Positions 1 to 6,582 of a DNA stretch of 8,273 nt are shown piece by piece. A model generated the notes under the pieces. The model saw nothing but the letters and a program-made list of their open reading frames with translations, was not told the DNA's origin and made no database searches. Made by a program: the position numbers and the translations under genes. How positions within the stretch are numbered: position 1 is the first letter of the stretch; each line of letters begins with the position of its first letter. The DNA is from Candidatus Omnitrophota bacterium (GTDB lineage: Bacteria; Ratteibacteria; UBA8468; B48-G9; DTJG01): contig JAMCZX010000036.1 in NCBI GenBank assembly GCA_023485205.1, positions 1-8,273 of the forward strand. Direction: 5' to 3'.

Positions 1-2
1 TA

Positions 3-30
3 TTGTCAAATAAAGAAAAAGATTTAAAAT
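3..30 (+). promoter_or_regulatory. Candidate sigma70-type promoter for the oxidoreductase-nitroreductase pair
   Basis: A -35-like TTGTCA at 3-8 and a -10-like TAAAAT at 25-30 are separated by 16 bp. Each hexamer differs from consensus at one position. Transcription would begin near 37 and leave a leader of about 85 nt containing the inverted repeat at 89-106. The same pattern (TTGNNA, 16 bp, TAAAAT) occurs before pckG and rpsB, which raises confidence. Such matches are cheap in AT-rich DNA, and the promoter lies at the window edge, so an upstream start or an upstream operon gene cannot be excluded. Confidence 0.35.
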
Positions 31-88
31 ATACTAAATTTTAAATTTATAGAATATTTACCAGGTTATTTCATTTTTAAAAATCAAT

Positions 89-106
89 ATGCTCTTTTAT
101 GAGCAT
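89..106. promoter_or_regulatory. Perfect 6-bp inverted repeat just upstream of a ribosome binding site
   Basis: ATGCTC at 89-94 is followed by a 6-nt spacer (TTTTAT) and its exact reverse complement GAGCAT at 101-106. It ends 5 nt before the Shine-Dalgarno sequence at 112-120 of the oxidoreductase gene. It could be an operator half-site pair or a small leader hairpin that affects ribosome access. It lacks a T-run, so it is not a terminator. A 6-bp perfect repeat may also arise by chance. Confidence 0.25.
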
Positions 107-111
107 TATAC

Positions 112-120
112 AAGGAGAGG
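112..120 (+). promoter_or_regulatory. Ribosome binding site that fixes the oxidoreductase start
   Basis: AAGGAGAGG lies immediately before the ATG at 123 (core AGGAG 113-117, 5-nt gap). The in-frame ATG at 99 has no purine-rich sequence upstream and would add eight residues before the conserved nucleotide-binding strand. The start at 123 is therefore preferred. Confidence 0.8.
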
Positions 121-122
121 AA

Positions 123-1193
123 ATGGAAAAATTAAAAGTTGGTATAATAGGTGCAGGCGGAATTTCACAAGCGGCTCATATTCCAAATTTTCAGAAGGTG
201 GAAGGAGTAGAAGTGGCAGGTTTATGTGATATAAATGAAGAAAAACTCAATTTTGTTTCGGATAAATTTAAAATCCCACAAAAATTTACAAAATGGGAAA
301 ATCTTATAGAAGAAAATTTAGATATTATAGTAATAGCTTCTCCAAATGTTTTTCATAAAGAACAGGCTGTTTTATCTATGAAAAATGGTAAACATGTGCT
401 CTGTGAAAAACCTATTGCATTAACAGGAAAAGAAGCAGAAGAAATAATTAAAACAGCAGAAAAAACAGGAAAAATTTTCATGGGGGCATTTCCTCAAAGA
501 TTTGCCAGTCATACTTATGTTATGAAAAATATGATTGAAAACGGAGAATTTGGTGATATATATTATGCAAAAGCAAGCTATTTAAGAAGAAGAGGAATTC
601 CAGGGCTTGGAGGCTGGTTTACAACAAAAAGACTTTCAGGCGGTGGACCTATGCTTGATGTTGGTGTTCATATCTTGGACCTTGTTATTTATCTTATGGG
701 TTGTCCGGAACCAAAAACTGTTATTGGAACAACTTTTAATAAATTTAAAAATTCTGCAACTGATGGAGGATGGCCGCCTTCAGAATCAAGAATAGGTGAT
801 AAGATAGGAAAAACTTTTGATGTTGAAGACCTTGCTTCAGGTTTTGTACAATTTAAAAATGGAAATTCTCTTTTTATAGAGGCAAGCTGGGCTGGCAATT
901 CAGAAACAGGACTAAAAGTATCTTTATTTGGAACAAAATCCGGAGCCCAGTATTCAAGCGAAGAGAAACAACAGGTAAAAATATTTTCAGAACAAAATGG
1001 CATTCTTACAGATATTTCTCCTATTTTAACAAATGTTGATTCTTATCTGGAAGAAGTAAAACATTTTGTTGAATGTATAAGAAAAAATAAAGAACCCATA
1101 ACAAAACCAAAAGAAATAATCACAGTAGCAAAAATTATTGAAGCATTATATAAATCTGCTGAAACAAAAAAACCAGTACAAATAGATTCTTAA
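123..1193 (+). CDS. Gfo/Idh/MocA-family NAD(P)-dependent oxidoreductase
   Basis: A 356-residue cytoplasmic dehydrogenase of the glucose-fructose oxidoreductase / inositol 2-dehydrogenase / MocA family, which typically oxidises or reduces sugars, inositols and their derivatives with NAD(P). An N-terminal Rossmann fold is visible, with the dinucleotide loop GIIGAGGIS at residues 7-15. Further on come the IASPN stretch (71-75) and the family hallmark EKP at 95-97, whose lysine is K96. The C-terminal alpha/beta domain carries GGGPMLDVGVHILDL at 173-187, including the Asp179 and His183 that normally sit in the active site. Length is typical and the reading frame is intact. The ATG at 123 was chosen over 99 because of its Shine-Dalgarno sequence. 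The nitroreductase-family gene begins 20 bp after its stop and is probably cotranscribed. The substrate cannot be inferred, since this family is large and paralogous. No signal peptide is seen. Confidence 0.92.
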   Translation: MEKLKVGIIGAGGISQAAHIPNFQKVEGVEVAGLCDINEEKLNFVSDKFKIPQKFTKWENLIEENLDIIVIASPNVFHKEQAVLSMKNGKHVLCEKPIALTGKEAEEIIKTAEKTGKIFMGAFPQRFASHTYVMKNMIENGEFGDIYYAKASYLRRRGIPGLGGWFTTKRLSGGGPMLDVGVHILDLVIYLMGCPEPKTVIGTTFNKFKNSATDGGWPPSESRIGDKIGKTFDVEDLASGFVQFKNGNSLFIEASWAGNSETGLKVSLFGTKSGAQYSSEEKQQVKIFSEQNGILTDISPILTNVDSYLEEVKHFVECIRKNKEPITKPKEIITVAKIIEALYKSAETKKPVQIDS

Positions 1194-1213
1194 AATGAAG
1201 AGGAGGAAAAACT

Positions 1214-1711
1214 ATGGAAAATGATATCCTGGAAATATTTAAGACCAGAAGATGCATAAGAAAATTTAAAAAGGACCCTATATCAAAAGAAGTAATTGAA
1301 AAAATTATTGACTGTGCAAGACTTGCTCCTACAGCAATAAATATTCAGCCATGGGAATTCATTGCTATTACTTCTCCAGAGAAAAAAAAGGAAGTTGCTG
1401 ATGCAACTGACCATGGAAAGTTTATTGCTGACGCTCCTTGCTGTATTGCTGTATTTTGTAAAGATACAAAATATTATATTGAAGATGGGGCTGCAGCAAC
1501 AGAAAATATACTTCTTTCTGCAAAGGCATTAGGAATTGGAAGTTGTTGGGTGGCAGGAGATAAAAAAGATTATACAGAAAAAATAAGAAAAACCTTAAAT
1601 GTCCCTGAAGGATATAAACTTGTCTCTTTAATACCTATTGGATATCCTGAAGAAATTCCCAGTCCTAAAAAAAGAAATTTATCTGAAGTCCTTCATTGGA
1701 ATCAATGGTAG
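1214..1711 (+). CDS. Nitroreductase-family FMN-dependent oxidoreductase (short form)
   Basis: A 165-residue protein of the nitroreductase fold, normally an FMN-binding homodimer that reduces quinones, nitro compounds, flavins or other electrophiles with NAD(P)H. The N-terminal FMN-phosphate motif is present (RRCIRKF at 12-18), followed by ARLAPTAINIQPW (35-47), DGAAATENILLSAKALGIG (91-109) and the PIGYP strand (141-145). It is at the short end of the family and resembles the compact nitroreductases common in anaerobes. The start has a textbook AGGAGG at 1201-1206 with a 7-nt gap. It follows the oxidoreductase gene by 20 bp, which suggests one transcript. That does not establish a shared pathway, and the physiological substrate is unknown. 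It ends 16 bp from the convergent pckG stop codon with no convincing terminator between. Confidence 0.9.
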   Translation: MENDILEIFKTRRCIRKFKKDPISKEVIEKIIDCARLAPTAINIQPWEFIAITSPEKKKEVADATDHGKFIADAPCCIAVFCKDTKYYIEDGAAATENILLSAKALGIGSCWVAGDKKDYTEKIRKTLNVPEGYKLVSLIPIGYPEEIPSPKKRNLSEVLHWNQW

Positions 1712-1727
1712 TTAATACTTAGGATTA

Positions 1728-3488
1728 TTATATGGACTTTTTAAGTTTTTCCAATTCATTCCATATTTCCTGCGGCATTCTTTTGCCAAATTGAGCAAAG
1801 AATTTTTCAATATCATTTATTTCTTCAATCCATTCATCTTTTTTTACTTCAAATAATTTTTCAAGATTTTCTGCTGGTATATCTAAACCAGTTGTATCTA
1901 TATCTTTTATATGAGGAACAAAACCAATAGGAGTTTCTTTTGCTCCAATATTATTTTCAATTCTATCAATAATCCATTTTAAAACCCTTATATTTTCTCC
2001 AAATCCTGGCCATAAAAAATCTCCATTATCTTTTCTAAACCAATTAACAGAAAAAATCTTTGGTGGATTATTTATTCTTTTTCCAAATTCAATCCAATGT
2101 TTAAAATAATCAGCCATATTATACCCACAAAAAGGAAGCATTGCCATTGGGTCTCTTCTTAATACCCCTACTTTACTTGTAGCCGCAGCAGTTGTTTCAG
2201 AACCCATACGGGCTCCTGAAAAACCCCCATTTATCCAATCAAAACTTTCAGAAATAAGTGGTACTGTTTGTGTTCTTCTTCCTCCAAATATAATGGCAGA
2301 AATTGGAACCCCGGCAGGATTATCAAATTCAGATGAAAGGACTGGACATTGTTTAATAGATACAGTAAATCGTGAATTCGGATGTGCTGCAGCATTTCCT
2401 TGTTCAGGAACAAATTTTCGTCCCTGCCAGTCAATAAGATTTTTAGGAATATCTTCATTTATACCTTCCCACCAGGGTTCATTTGTATCCTTATTTAAAG
2501 CAACATTTGTAAATAATGTTGGATAATATGTACCAGCTTTTAATGTTTCTATCATAATAGGATTTGTTTTCATGGATGTTCCTGGAGCAACACCAAAAAA
2601 TCCAAATTCCGGATTAATGGCATAAAGTCGTCCATCCTTTCCGATGTTAATCCATGAAATATCATCTCCAAGTGTCCAGACTTTATATCCTGGAAGTGTT
2701 GACTTAAGCATAGCAAGATTTGTTTTTCCACAAGCAGAAGGCAATGCAGCCAAAATATAATGAATTTTTCCTTGAGGTGTTTCAATTCCAATAATAAGCA
2801 TATGTTCTGCAAGCCAACCCTGTTGTAAACCCAAATAGGAGGCAATTCTTAAAGAAAAGCATTTTTTCCCAAGAAGCGCATTACCTCCATAACCAGAACC
2901 AATACTCCATATTAAATTTTCCTGAGGAAAATGCATGATAAATCTGTTATTGGGGTCTAAATCTCCTATGGAATGCAACCCTTTTCCAAAATCCGAACTA
3001 TTACCTATTTTCTCAAGAGCTTTTTTACCCATTCGAGTCATTATACCCATACTTACAGCAACATAAGTAATATCTGTTAATTCCACACAAGCTTTTGCAT
3101 AAGGAGAATCAGGATGTCCCATTATAAAAGGTAAAACATACATTGTCCTGCCTTTCATACAACCATTAAATAATTTTCTTAGTTTTTCTTTTGCTTGATC
3201 AGGGTCCATCCAGTTATTATTTGGACCTGCATCTTCTTTTTCCGGAGAACATACATAGGTAAGATGTTCTGTTCTTGCTACATCTGAAGGATGACTTCTA
3301 TGAAGATAACAATTAGGCCATAATTTATGATTTAATTCAAAGAATACAGGACCACCATTGATTTTTTCTTTTTTTTGTCCAATTTCAATTAAATGACGCA
3401 TTTCCTCTTCAGAGCCATCACACCAATGAATTTTATCTGGTTTTGTAAGTTCTGCCTGTTGCTCTACCCATTTTTCCAATATAGTCAT
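1728..3488 (-). CDS. pckG: Phosphoenolpyruvate carboxykinase (GTP)
   Basis: A 586-residue GTP-type PEP carboxykinase (EC 4.1.1.32), cytosolic, interconverting oxaloacetate + GTP with PEP + GDP + CO2. The GTP-family P-loop signature PSACGKTN is at 250-257 (Lys255). Comparison from memory with the animal enzyme points to these active-site residues: Arg72 in ARTEH, Tyr200 in GSGYGGN, the metal-site Lys208/Lys209 in LLGKKC, His229 in AEHM, Asp276 in GDDISW, and Arg404/Arg405 in FGGRR. All appear to be present. Length is normal and the frame is intact. The ATG at 3488 is preceded by AGGAGAA (3494-3500 on the complement) with a 5-nt gap. It is the last gene of the minus-strand block aroA-aroE-pckG, 51 bp after aroE, and has its own promoter candidate in that gap. 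The reaction could run toward PEP for gluconeogenesis and aromatic synthesis, or toward oxaloacetate in fermentation. The sequence does not decide which. Confidence 0.97.
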   Translation of the reverse strand: MTILEKWVEQQAELTKPDKIHWCDGSEEEMRHLIEIGQKKEKINGGPVFFELNHKLWPNCYLHRSHPSDVARTEHLTYVCSPEKEDAGPNNNWMDPDQAKEKLRKLFNGCMKGRTMYVLPFIMGHPDSPYAKACVELTDITYVAVSMGIMTRMGKKALEKIGNSSDFGKGLHSIGDLDPNNRFIMHFPQENLIWSIGSGYGGNALLGKKCFSLRIASYLGLQQGWLAEHMLIIGIETPQGKIHYILAALPSACGKTNLAMLKSTLPGYKVWTLGDDISWINIGKDGRLYAINPEFGFFGVAPGTSMKTNPIMIETLKAGTYYPTLFTNVALNKDTNEPWWEGINEDIPKNLIDWQGRKFVPEQGNAAAHPNSRFTVSIKQCPVLSSEFDNPAGVPISAIIFGGRRTQTVPLISESFDWINGGFSGARMGSETTAAATSKVGVLRRDPMAMLPFCGYNMADYFKHWIEFGKRINNPPKIFSVNWFRKDNGDFLWPGFGENIRVLKWIIDRIENNIGAKETPIGFVPHIKDIDTTGLDIPAENLEKLFEVKKDEWIEEINDIEKFFAQFGKRMPQEIWNELEKLKKSI

Positions 3489-3515
3489 CCTATTTCTCCT
3501 TTTATTTTAGATATT

Positions 3516-3543
3516 ATTTTACTTGATTTATATAATTTTTCAA
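3516..3543 (-). promoter_or_regulatory. Candidate promoter for pckG overlapping the aroE stop codon
   Basis: On the minus strand TTGAAA (3543-3538) is followed after exactly 16 bp by TAAAAT (3521-3516). The -35-like hexamer begins in the last codons of aroE, and its TGA is the aroE stop codon. Transcription would begin near 3509, giving a short leader of about 20 nt that includes the pckG Shine-Dalgarno sequence. This would let pckG be expressed apart from the aro genes. The spacing and -10 hexamer match the candidates at 3-30 and 5739-5766. Confidence 0.4.
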
Positions 3544-4400
3544 GGGGGGATATGATAAATAGAATCTTTCATTACTTCTATAGGAGCCTTTGTTCCTGTC
3601 CAGATTTCAAATGATATAGCACCCTGGTATATCAGCATTGATAAACCATCCAAACATTTTAAGCCATTTTCTTGCACCATACTTATAAGTTCAGTTTTTC
3701 TATTATAAACAACATCATAAACAAATAAATTTTTATGTAAAACTTCTTCAGGAACTATCTGTTCATCTCTTTCCTGCATTCCTAAAGAAGTTGTATTAAT
3801 AAACAAATCTATTTCATTAAAAATTCCTTTATTTTTTCTTTCTTCAAAATCAATTATTTTAATAGGAAATGACGGAAATATTTTTTCCAGATGCGTTTTT
3901 AACAGCATAGATTTTTCTTTTGTTCTATTACAAATAATAATCTGTGAAATCCTTTCCTTTATAAGCTGTCCTGCTATTGCATAAGAGACTCCTCCTGCTC
4001 CAAGAATTAAAACTTTTTTTCCTTCTGGGAGAAAGTTTCCATCCTCTTTAAGGGAGCGTATAAAACCTTTTCCATCAGTATTAAATCCTTTAAGTGCTCC
4101 TTTGTCATTTAATATAGTATTTACAACACCAAGAATTTTTGCTTCCTGGTCCATCTCATCAAGAAATTGAACAATATTTGATTTATGTGGAATTGTTATA
4201 TTTATTCCTTTTATATTCAATGCTTTTATTGCTTCTACAGCATTTTTTAAATCAGGCGGTTTTACAAAAAAAGGTATATATACATAATCAAGGCCTGATG
4301 CCTGAAAAGCGGCATTCTGAAAAACAGGCGAAAGAGAATGCTCTATAGGATTACCAAATACCCCTGTGATTTTTGTAGTTCCTTTAATATATATACTCAT
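3540..4400 (-). CDS. aroE: Shikimate dehydrogenase
   Basis: A 286-residue shikimate 5-dehydrogenase (EC 1.1.1.25) that reduces 3-dehydroshikimate to shikimate with NADPH, the fourth step of the pathway to chorismate. The substrate-binding SLSP is at 22-25. The catalytic lysine is K73 in NITIPHK (67-73) and the catalytic aspartate is D109 in FNTDGKG. The NADP-binding loop is GAGGVSYAI (134-142), with Val-Ser where many homologues have Ala-Ala. The NRT (158-160) expected of NADP-preferring enzymes follows, then INTTSLGM (201-208), DVVYN (229-233) and YQGA (258-261). Length is typical. The start at 4400 has a modest AGGGA about 9 nt upstream. It lies 22 bp downstream of aroA on the same strand, so the two are very likely cotranscribed. 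The motifs favour AroE over the quinate dehydrogenase paralogues, though activity on quinate cannot be excluded. Confidence 0.96.
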   Translation of the reverse strand: MSIYIKGTTKITGVFGNPIEHSLSPVFQNAAFQASGLDYVYIPFFVKPPDLKNAVEAIKALNIKGINITIPHKSNIVQFLDEMDQEAKILGVVNTILNDKGALKGFNTDGKGFIRSLKEDGNFLPEGKKVLILGAGGVSYAIAGQLIKERISQIIICNRTKEKSMLLKTHLEKIFPSFPIKIIDFEERKNKGIFNEIDLFINTTSLGMQERDEQIVPEEVLHKNLFVYDVVYNRKTELISMVQENGLKCLDGLSMLIYQGAISFEIWTGTKAPIEVMKDSIYHIPP

Positions 4401-4422
4401 ATTATGTCCCTACTATAATTTT

Positions 4423-5697
4423 TTAGATAATATTTATTTTTGCTCCGATTTTTTGCATCATTTCTATATAACCGGGAAAAGTTACATTTATAGATTCAGA
4501 TGTATCTATTTCTGTTTCACCTTCTGCAATAAGTCCTGCAAGAGATAAAGCCATAACTACTCTATGGTCATAATGCCCATTAACTTTTGTTCCTTTTAAT
4601 AAACTTTTTTTGATTATAAGTCCGTCTTCTAATTCTTCAATATCTGCCCCCATTTTTTTCAATTCTTCTGTCATAACTTTTATTCTATCAGTTTCTTTTA
4701 TACGAGCATGGGCGACATTATATAATTTTGTTTCACCTTCTGCAAAACAACCTGCAATAGCCATTGCTGGTAAAGCATCTGGTGTGGCATTTAAATCTAT
4801 CTGAGCGCCTTTAAGTAAACCTCCTTTTATTCTGATTCCATTTTTTTCTATTGTTATGTGAGCACCCATTTTTTCTAAATGTTTTACTATTGCTTTATCT
4901 CCCTGCACATCATTAATATCAAGCCCTTCAATAAATATATCTGAATTGGTAATTACGCCGGCAATAATAGGAAATGCTGCAGAACTCCAATCAGCAGGAA
5001 TTTTTTTATCAAAAGATTTATATGTCTGTCTTCCATATACTTTAAACCATGAAAAATCTTTTTTATATTGAAATTTTATATTTTGTTCTTTTAACCACCT
5101 GACAGTTATTTCAATATATGGTTTTTCATTTATATTAAAAACTTCTATTTCTGTATCATTTTCACATAAAGGAGTGGAGATGAGTAAAGAAGAAACAAAC
5201 TGGGAACTTATTCCATCTACTTTTGTTTTTCCTCCTTTTATTTTACCCATTATTTTTACAGGTGGTCTTCCATTATCTAATATAGATTTTCCTTTTGCTC
5301 CAAGCTGATTCAAAGCATCCAAAAGAGGTGCTACAGGTCTTGTTCTTAAAGAATCATCTCCATCAATAATAATTTCAAATTCCCCAAGACTAACAACCCC
5401 AAGAATAAGATTCAAAGATGTTCCGGAATTAGCCATATTAAGAGATTTATTGGAATTTTCAGGTGTTTTATTAAATCCTTTTACCTCTAAATTATTCCCG
5501 GAAATTATAATTTTTGCACCAAGATTTTTGCAGGCTTCAATTGCAGCATTTGTATCTGCAGAAATAAGAGCATTTTCAATTTTTGATACTCCATTTGCCA
5601 GTGAAGAAATAATTATAGCTCTGATTGTATGCGATTTTGATGAGGGAATTAAGACATTACCTCTCAAAAATTCTGTTTTATTAACAACTATTTTCAT
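4423..5697 (-). CDS. aroA: 3-phosphoshikimate 1-carboxyvinyltransferase (EPSP synthase)
   Basis: A 424-residue EPSP synthase (EC 2.5.1.19) that transfers the enolpyruvyl group of PEP to shikimate 3-phosphate, the sixth step to chorismate. Visible landmarks are SSKSHTIRA (19-27, Lys21 and Arg26), SLRTRP (116-121), SSQF (164-167, Gln166), PDALPAMAIAG with the presumed catalytic Asp307, ARIKETDRIK with Glu335 and Arg338 (331-340), YDHR with Arg379 (376-379), and FPGY (407-410). Two sites differ from the E. coli-type enzyme: ANSGTSLNL (89-97) replaces GNAGTAMRPL, and Val405 stands where E. coli has Lys411. I placed the start at 5697, where the protein begins MKIVV as family members usually do. 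The open frame continues to 5796 but adds only 33 hydrophobic, AT-driven residues. No Shine-Dalgarno sequence precedes either start. The gene heads the aroA-aroE-pckG block. Confidence 0.95.
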   Translation of the reverse strand: MKIVVNKTEFLRGNVLIPSSKSHTIRAIIISSLANGVSKIENALISADTNAAIEACKNLGAKIIISGNNLEVKGFNKTPENSNKSLNMANSGTSLNLILGVVSLGEFEIIIDGDDSLRTRPVAPLLDALNQLGAKGKSILDNGRPPVKIMGKIKGGKTKVDGISSQFVSSLLISTPLCENDTEIEVFNINEKPYIEITVRWLKEQNIKFQYKKDFSWFKVYGRQTYKSFDKKIPADWSSAAFPIIAGVITNSDIFIEGLDINDVQGDKAIVKHLEKMGAHITIEKNGIRIKGGLLKGAQIDLNATPDALPAMAIAGCFAEGETKLYNVAHARIKETDRIKVMTEELKKMGADIEELEDGLIIKKSLLKGTKVNGHYDHRVVMALSLAGLIAEGETEIDTSESINVTFPGYIEMMQKIGAKINII

Positions 5698-5838
5698 AAA
5701 TGATAATATTAACATAAAAATAAATAAAAACAAAAAATTTGACAGATTTATATAAAAACGTAAAATATTTAATTTGTAAATGAATTTGTTTAACACTTTT
5801 TACTGAATATTTAAATTTTACATAGAATAGGAGAAAGA
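5698..5838. other. Divergent intergenic region between aroA and rpsB
   Basis: This 141-bp, extremely AT-rich stretch separates minus-strand aroA from plus-strand rpsB and must hold promoters for both. The rpsB promoter candidate is annotated separately. For aroA only weak matches are seen. One is TTGTTT with TAATAT 16 bp downstream on the minus strand, close enough to the ATG that a nearly leaderless transcript is conceivable. I see no inverted repeat, RNA motif or credible coding frame here. Confidence 0.6.
5739..5766 (+). promoter_or_regulatory. Promoter candidate for rpsB-tsf
   Basis: A perfect -35 consensus TTGACA (5739-5744) is followed after 16 bp by TAAAAT (5761-5766), one mismatch from TATAAT. 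Transcription would begin near 5773, giving a leader of about 65 nt before rpsB. In many bacteria the rpsB leader mediates feedback by S2, but I do not see a recognisable S2-binding structure in this very AT-rich leader. This is the strongest promoter match in the window. Confidence 0.6.
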
Positions 5839-6582
5839 ATGGAAGTTAATATAAAAGAATTATTGGAAGTTGGGGCATACTTTGGGCATCCTTCAAGACA
5901 ATTTGATTCAAGAATAAAACCATATATTTTTGGCAAAAGACAGGGTATATATATTATTGATATAGAAAAAACTGTAGATAAAATTTATAGGGCATCAGAA
6001 TTTATAAAAATAATTATTATGCAAAACAAAGAAATTCTTTTTGTGGGGACAAAAAAGCAATCTCAGAATATTGTAAAAGAATTAGGGGAAAAAACCGGAC
6101 AACCTTATGTAAACTATAGATGGATTGGTGGAACATTAACAAATTTTGATATATTAAAAAAAAGAATATCCCGTCTTGATGAAATAGAAAAATTAGAACA
6201 ATCAGGAGAAATTAATTATTACACTAAAAAGGAAATAAGTCTTATTCTAAAGGAAAAAAATAATCTTTTAAAAAAATTTGGGGGAATAAGATATATGCAT
6301 AGACTTCCTTCATCTATTATTATTGTTGATACCAGAAAAGAAACAAATGCAGTAAATGAGGCAAGAAAAAAAGGAATACCAATAGTCGGTATTGTAGATA
6401 CCAATGGAAATCCTGATATTATTGATTATCCTATTCCTGCAAATGATGATGGATATAAATCCATTCAACTGGTACTTTCCAAACTTTCAGAATCTATTAT
6501 GGAAGCAAAAAATGAAAAAGAAATTATAGAAAAAGCAAAAAATATAGAGGAGGAAAATGTCCAGCCAAATAGAACAAATTAA
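5839..6582 (+). CDS. rpsB: Small ribosomal subunit protein S2 (uS2)
   Basis: A 247-residue ribosomal protein S2, a component of the 30S subunit needed for a functional mRNA-binding site and for S1 recruitment where S1 exists. The N-terminal family signature is present around residues 5-35 (LLEVGAYFGHPSRQFDSRIK). Other conserved blocks are the FVGTKKQ strand (49-55), YRWIGGTLTNF near 93-103, and PIVGIVDTNGNPD (180-192) followed by IDYPIPANDD. Length is normal. The start has AGGAG at 5829-5833 with a 5-nt gap. Its last 26 bp overlap the start of tsf, whose Shine-Dalgarno sequence is inside the Glu-rich tail of rpsB (EEEN). The rpsB-tsf order is widely conserved in bacteria, so the pair is secure. 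Confidence 0.98.
   Translation: MEVNIKELLEVGAYFGHPSRQFDSRIKPYIFGKRQGIYIIDIEKTVDKIYRASEFIKIIIMQNKEILFVGTKKQSQNIVKELGEKTGQPYVNYRWIGGTLTNFDILKKRISRLDEIEKLEQSGEINYYTKKEISLILKEKNNLLKKFGGIRYMHRLPSSIIIVDTRKETNAVNEARKKGIPIVGIVDTNGNPDIIDYPIPANDDGYKSIQLVLSKLSESIMEAKNEKEIIEKAKNIEEENVQPNRTN
6547..6553 (+). promoter_or_regulatory. Ribosome binding site for tsf inside rpsB
   Basis: GAGGAGG lies inside the 3' end of rpsB and just before the tsf ATG at 6557. The upstream GAGG (6547-6550) has a 6-nt gap and the downstream AGG only 3 nt. It supports the overlapping start and suggests translational coupling of EF-Ts to S2. Confidence 0.75.

Noticed and set aside
99..122. Upstream in-frame ATG at 99 for the oxidoreductase
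   Set aside because: It has no Shine-Dalgarno sequence and lies within the inverted repeat. The ATG at 123 has a strong AAGGAGAGG and begins right before the Rossmann strand.
1720..1752. Possible terminator between the nitroreductase gene and pckG
   Set aside because: Only 4-6 bp A/T stems (for example ACTT/AAGT) can be drawn, with no GC-rich stem followed by a clean T-run.
2293..2526. Open frame on the strand opposite pckG
   Set aside because: It is a shadow of the well-conserved pckG coding sequence, with no ribosome binding site and no recognisable protein features. Similar antisense frames over aroA, aroE and the oxidoreductase were rejected for the same reason.
4423..5697. Glyphosate resistance of AroA
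   Set aside because: The divergent active-site residues suggest a different class, but sensitivity cannot be inferred from sequence by eye.
5698..5796. 33-residue hydrophobic N-terminal extension of AroA, resembling a signal peptide
   Set aside because: EPSP synthase is cytosolic and begins near MKIVV in its family. The extension is composed of AT-rich codons with no ribosome binding site and would overlap the divergent promoter region.
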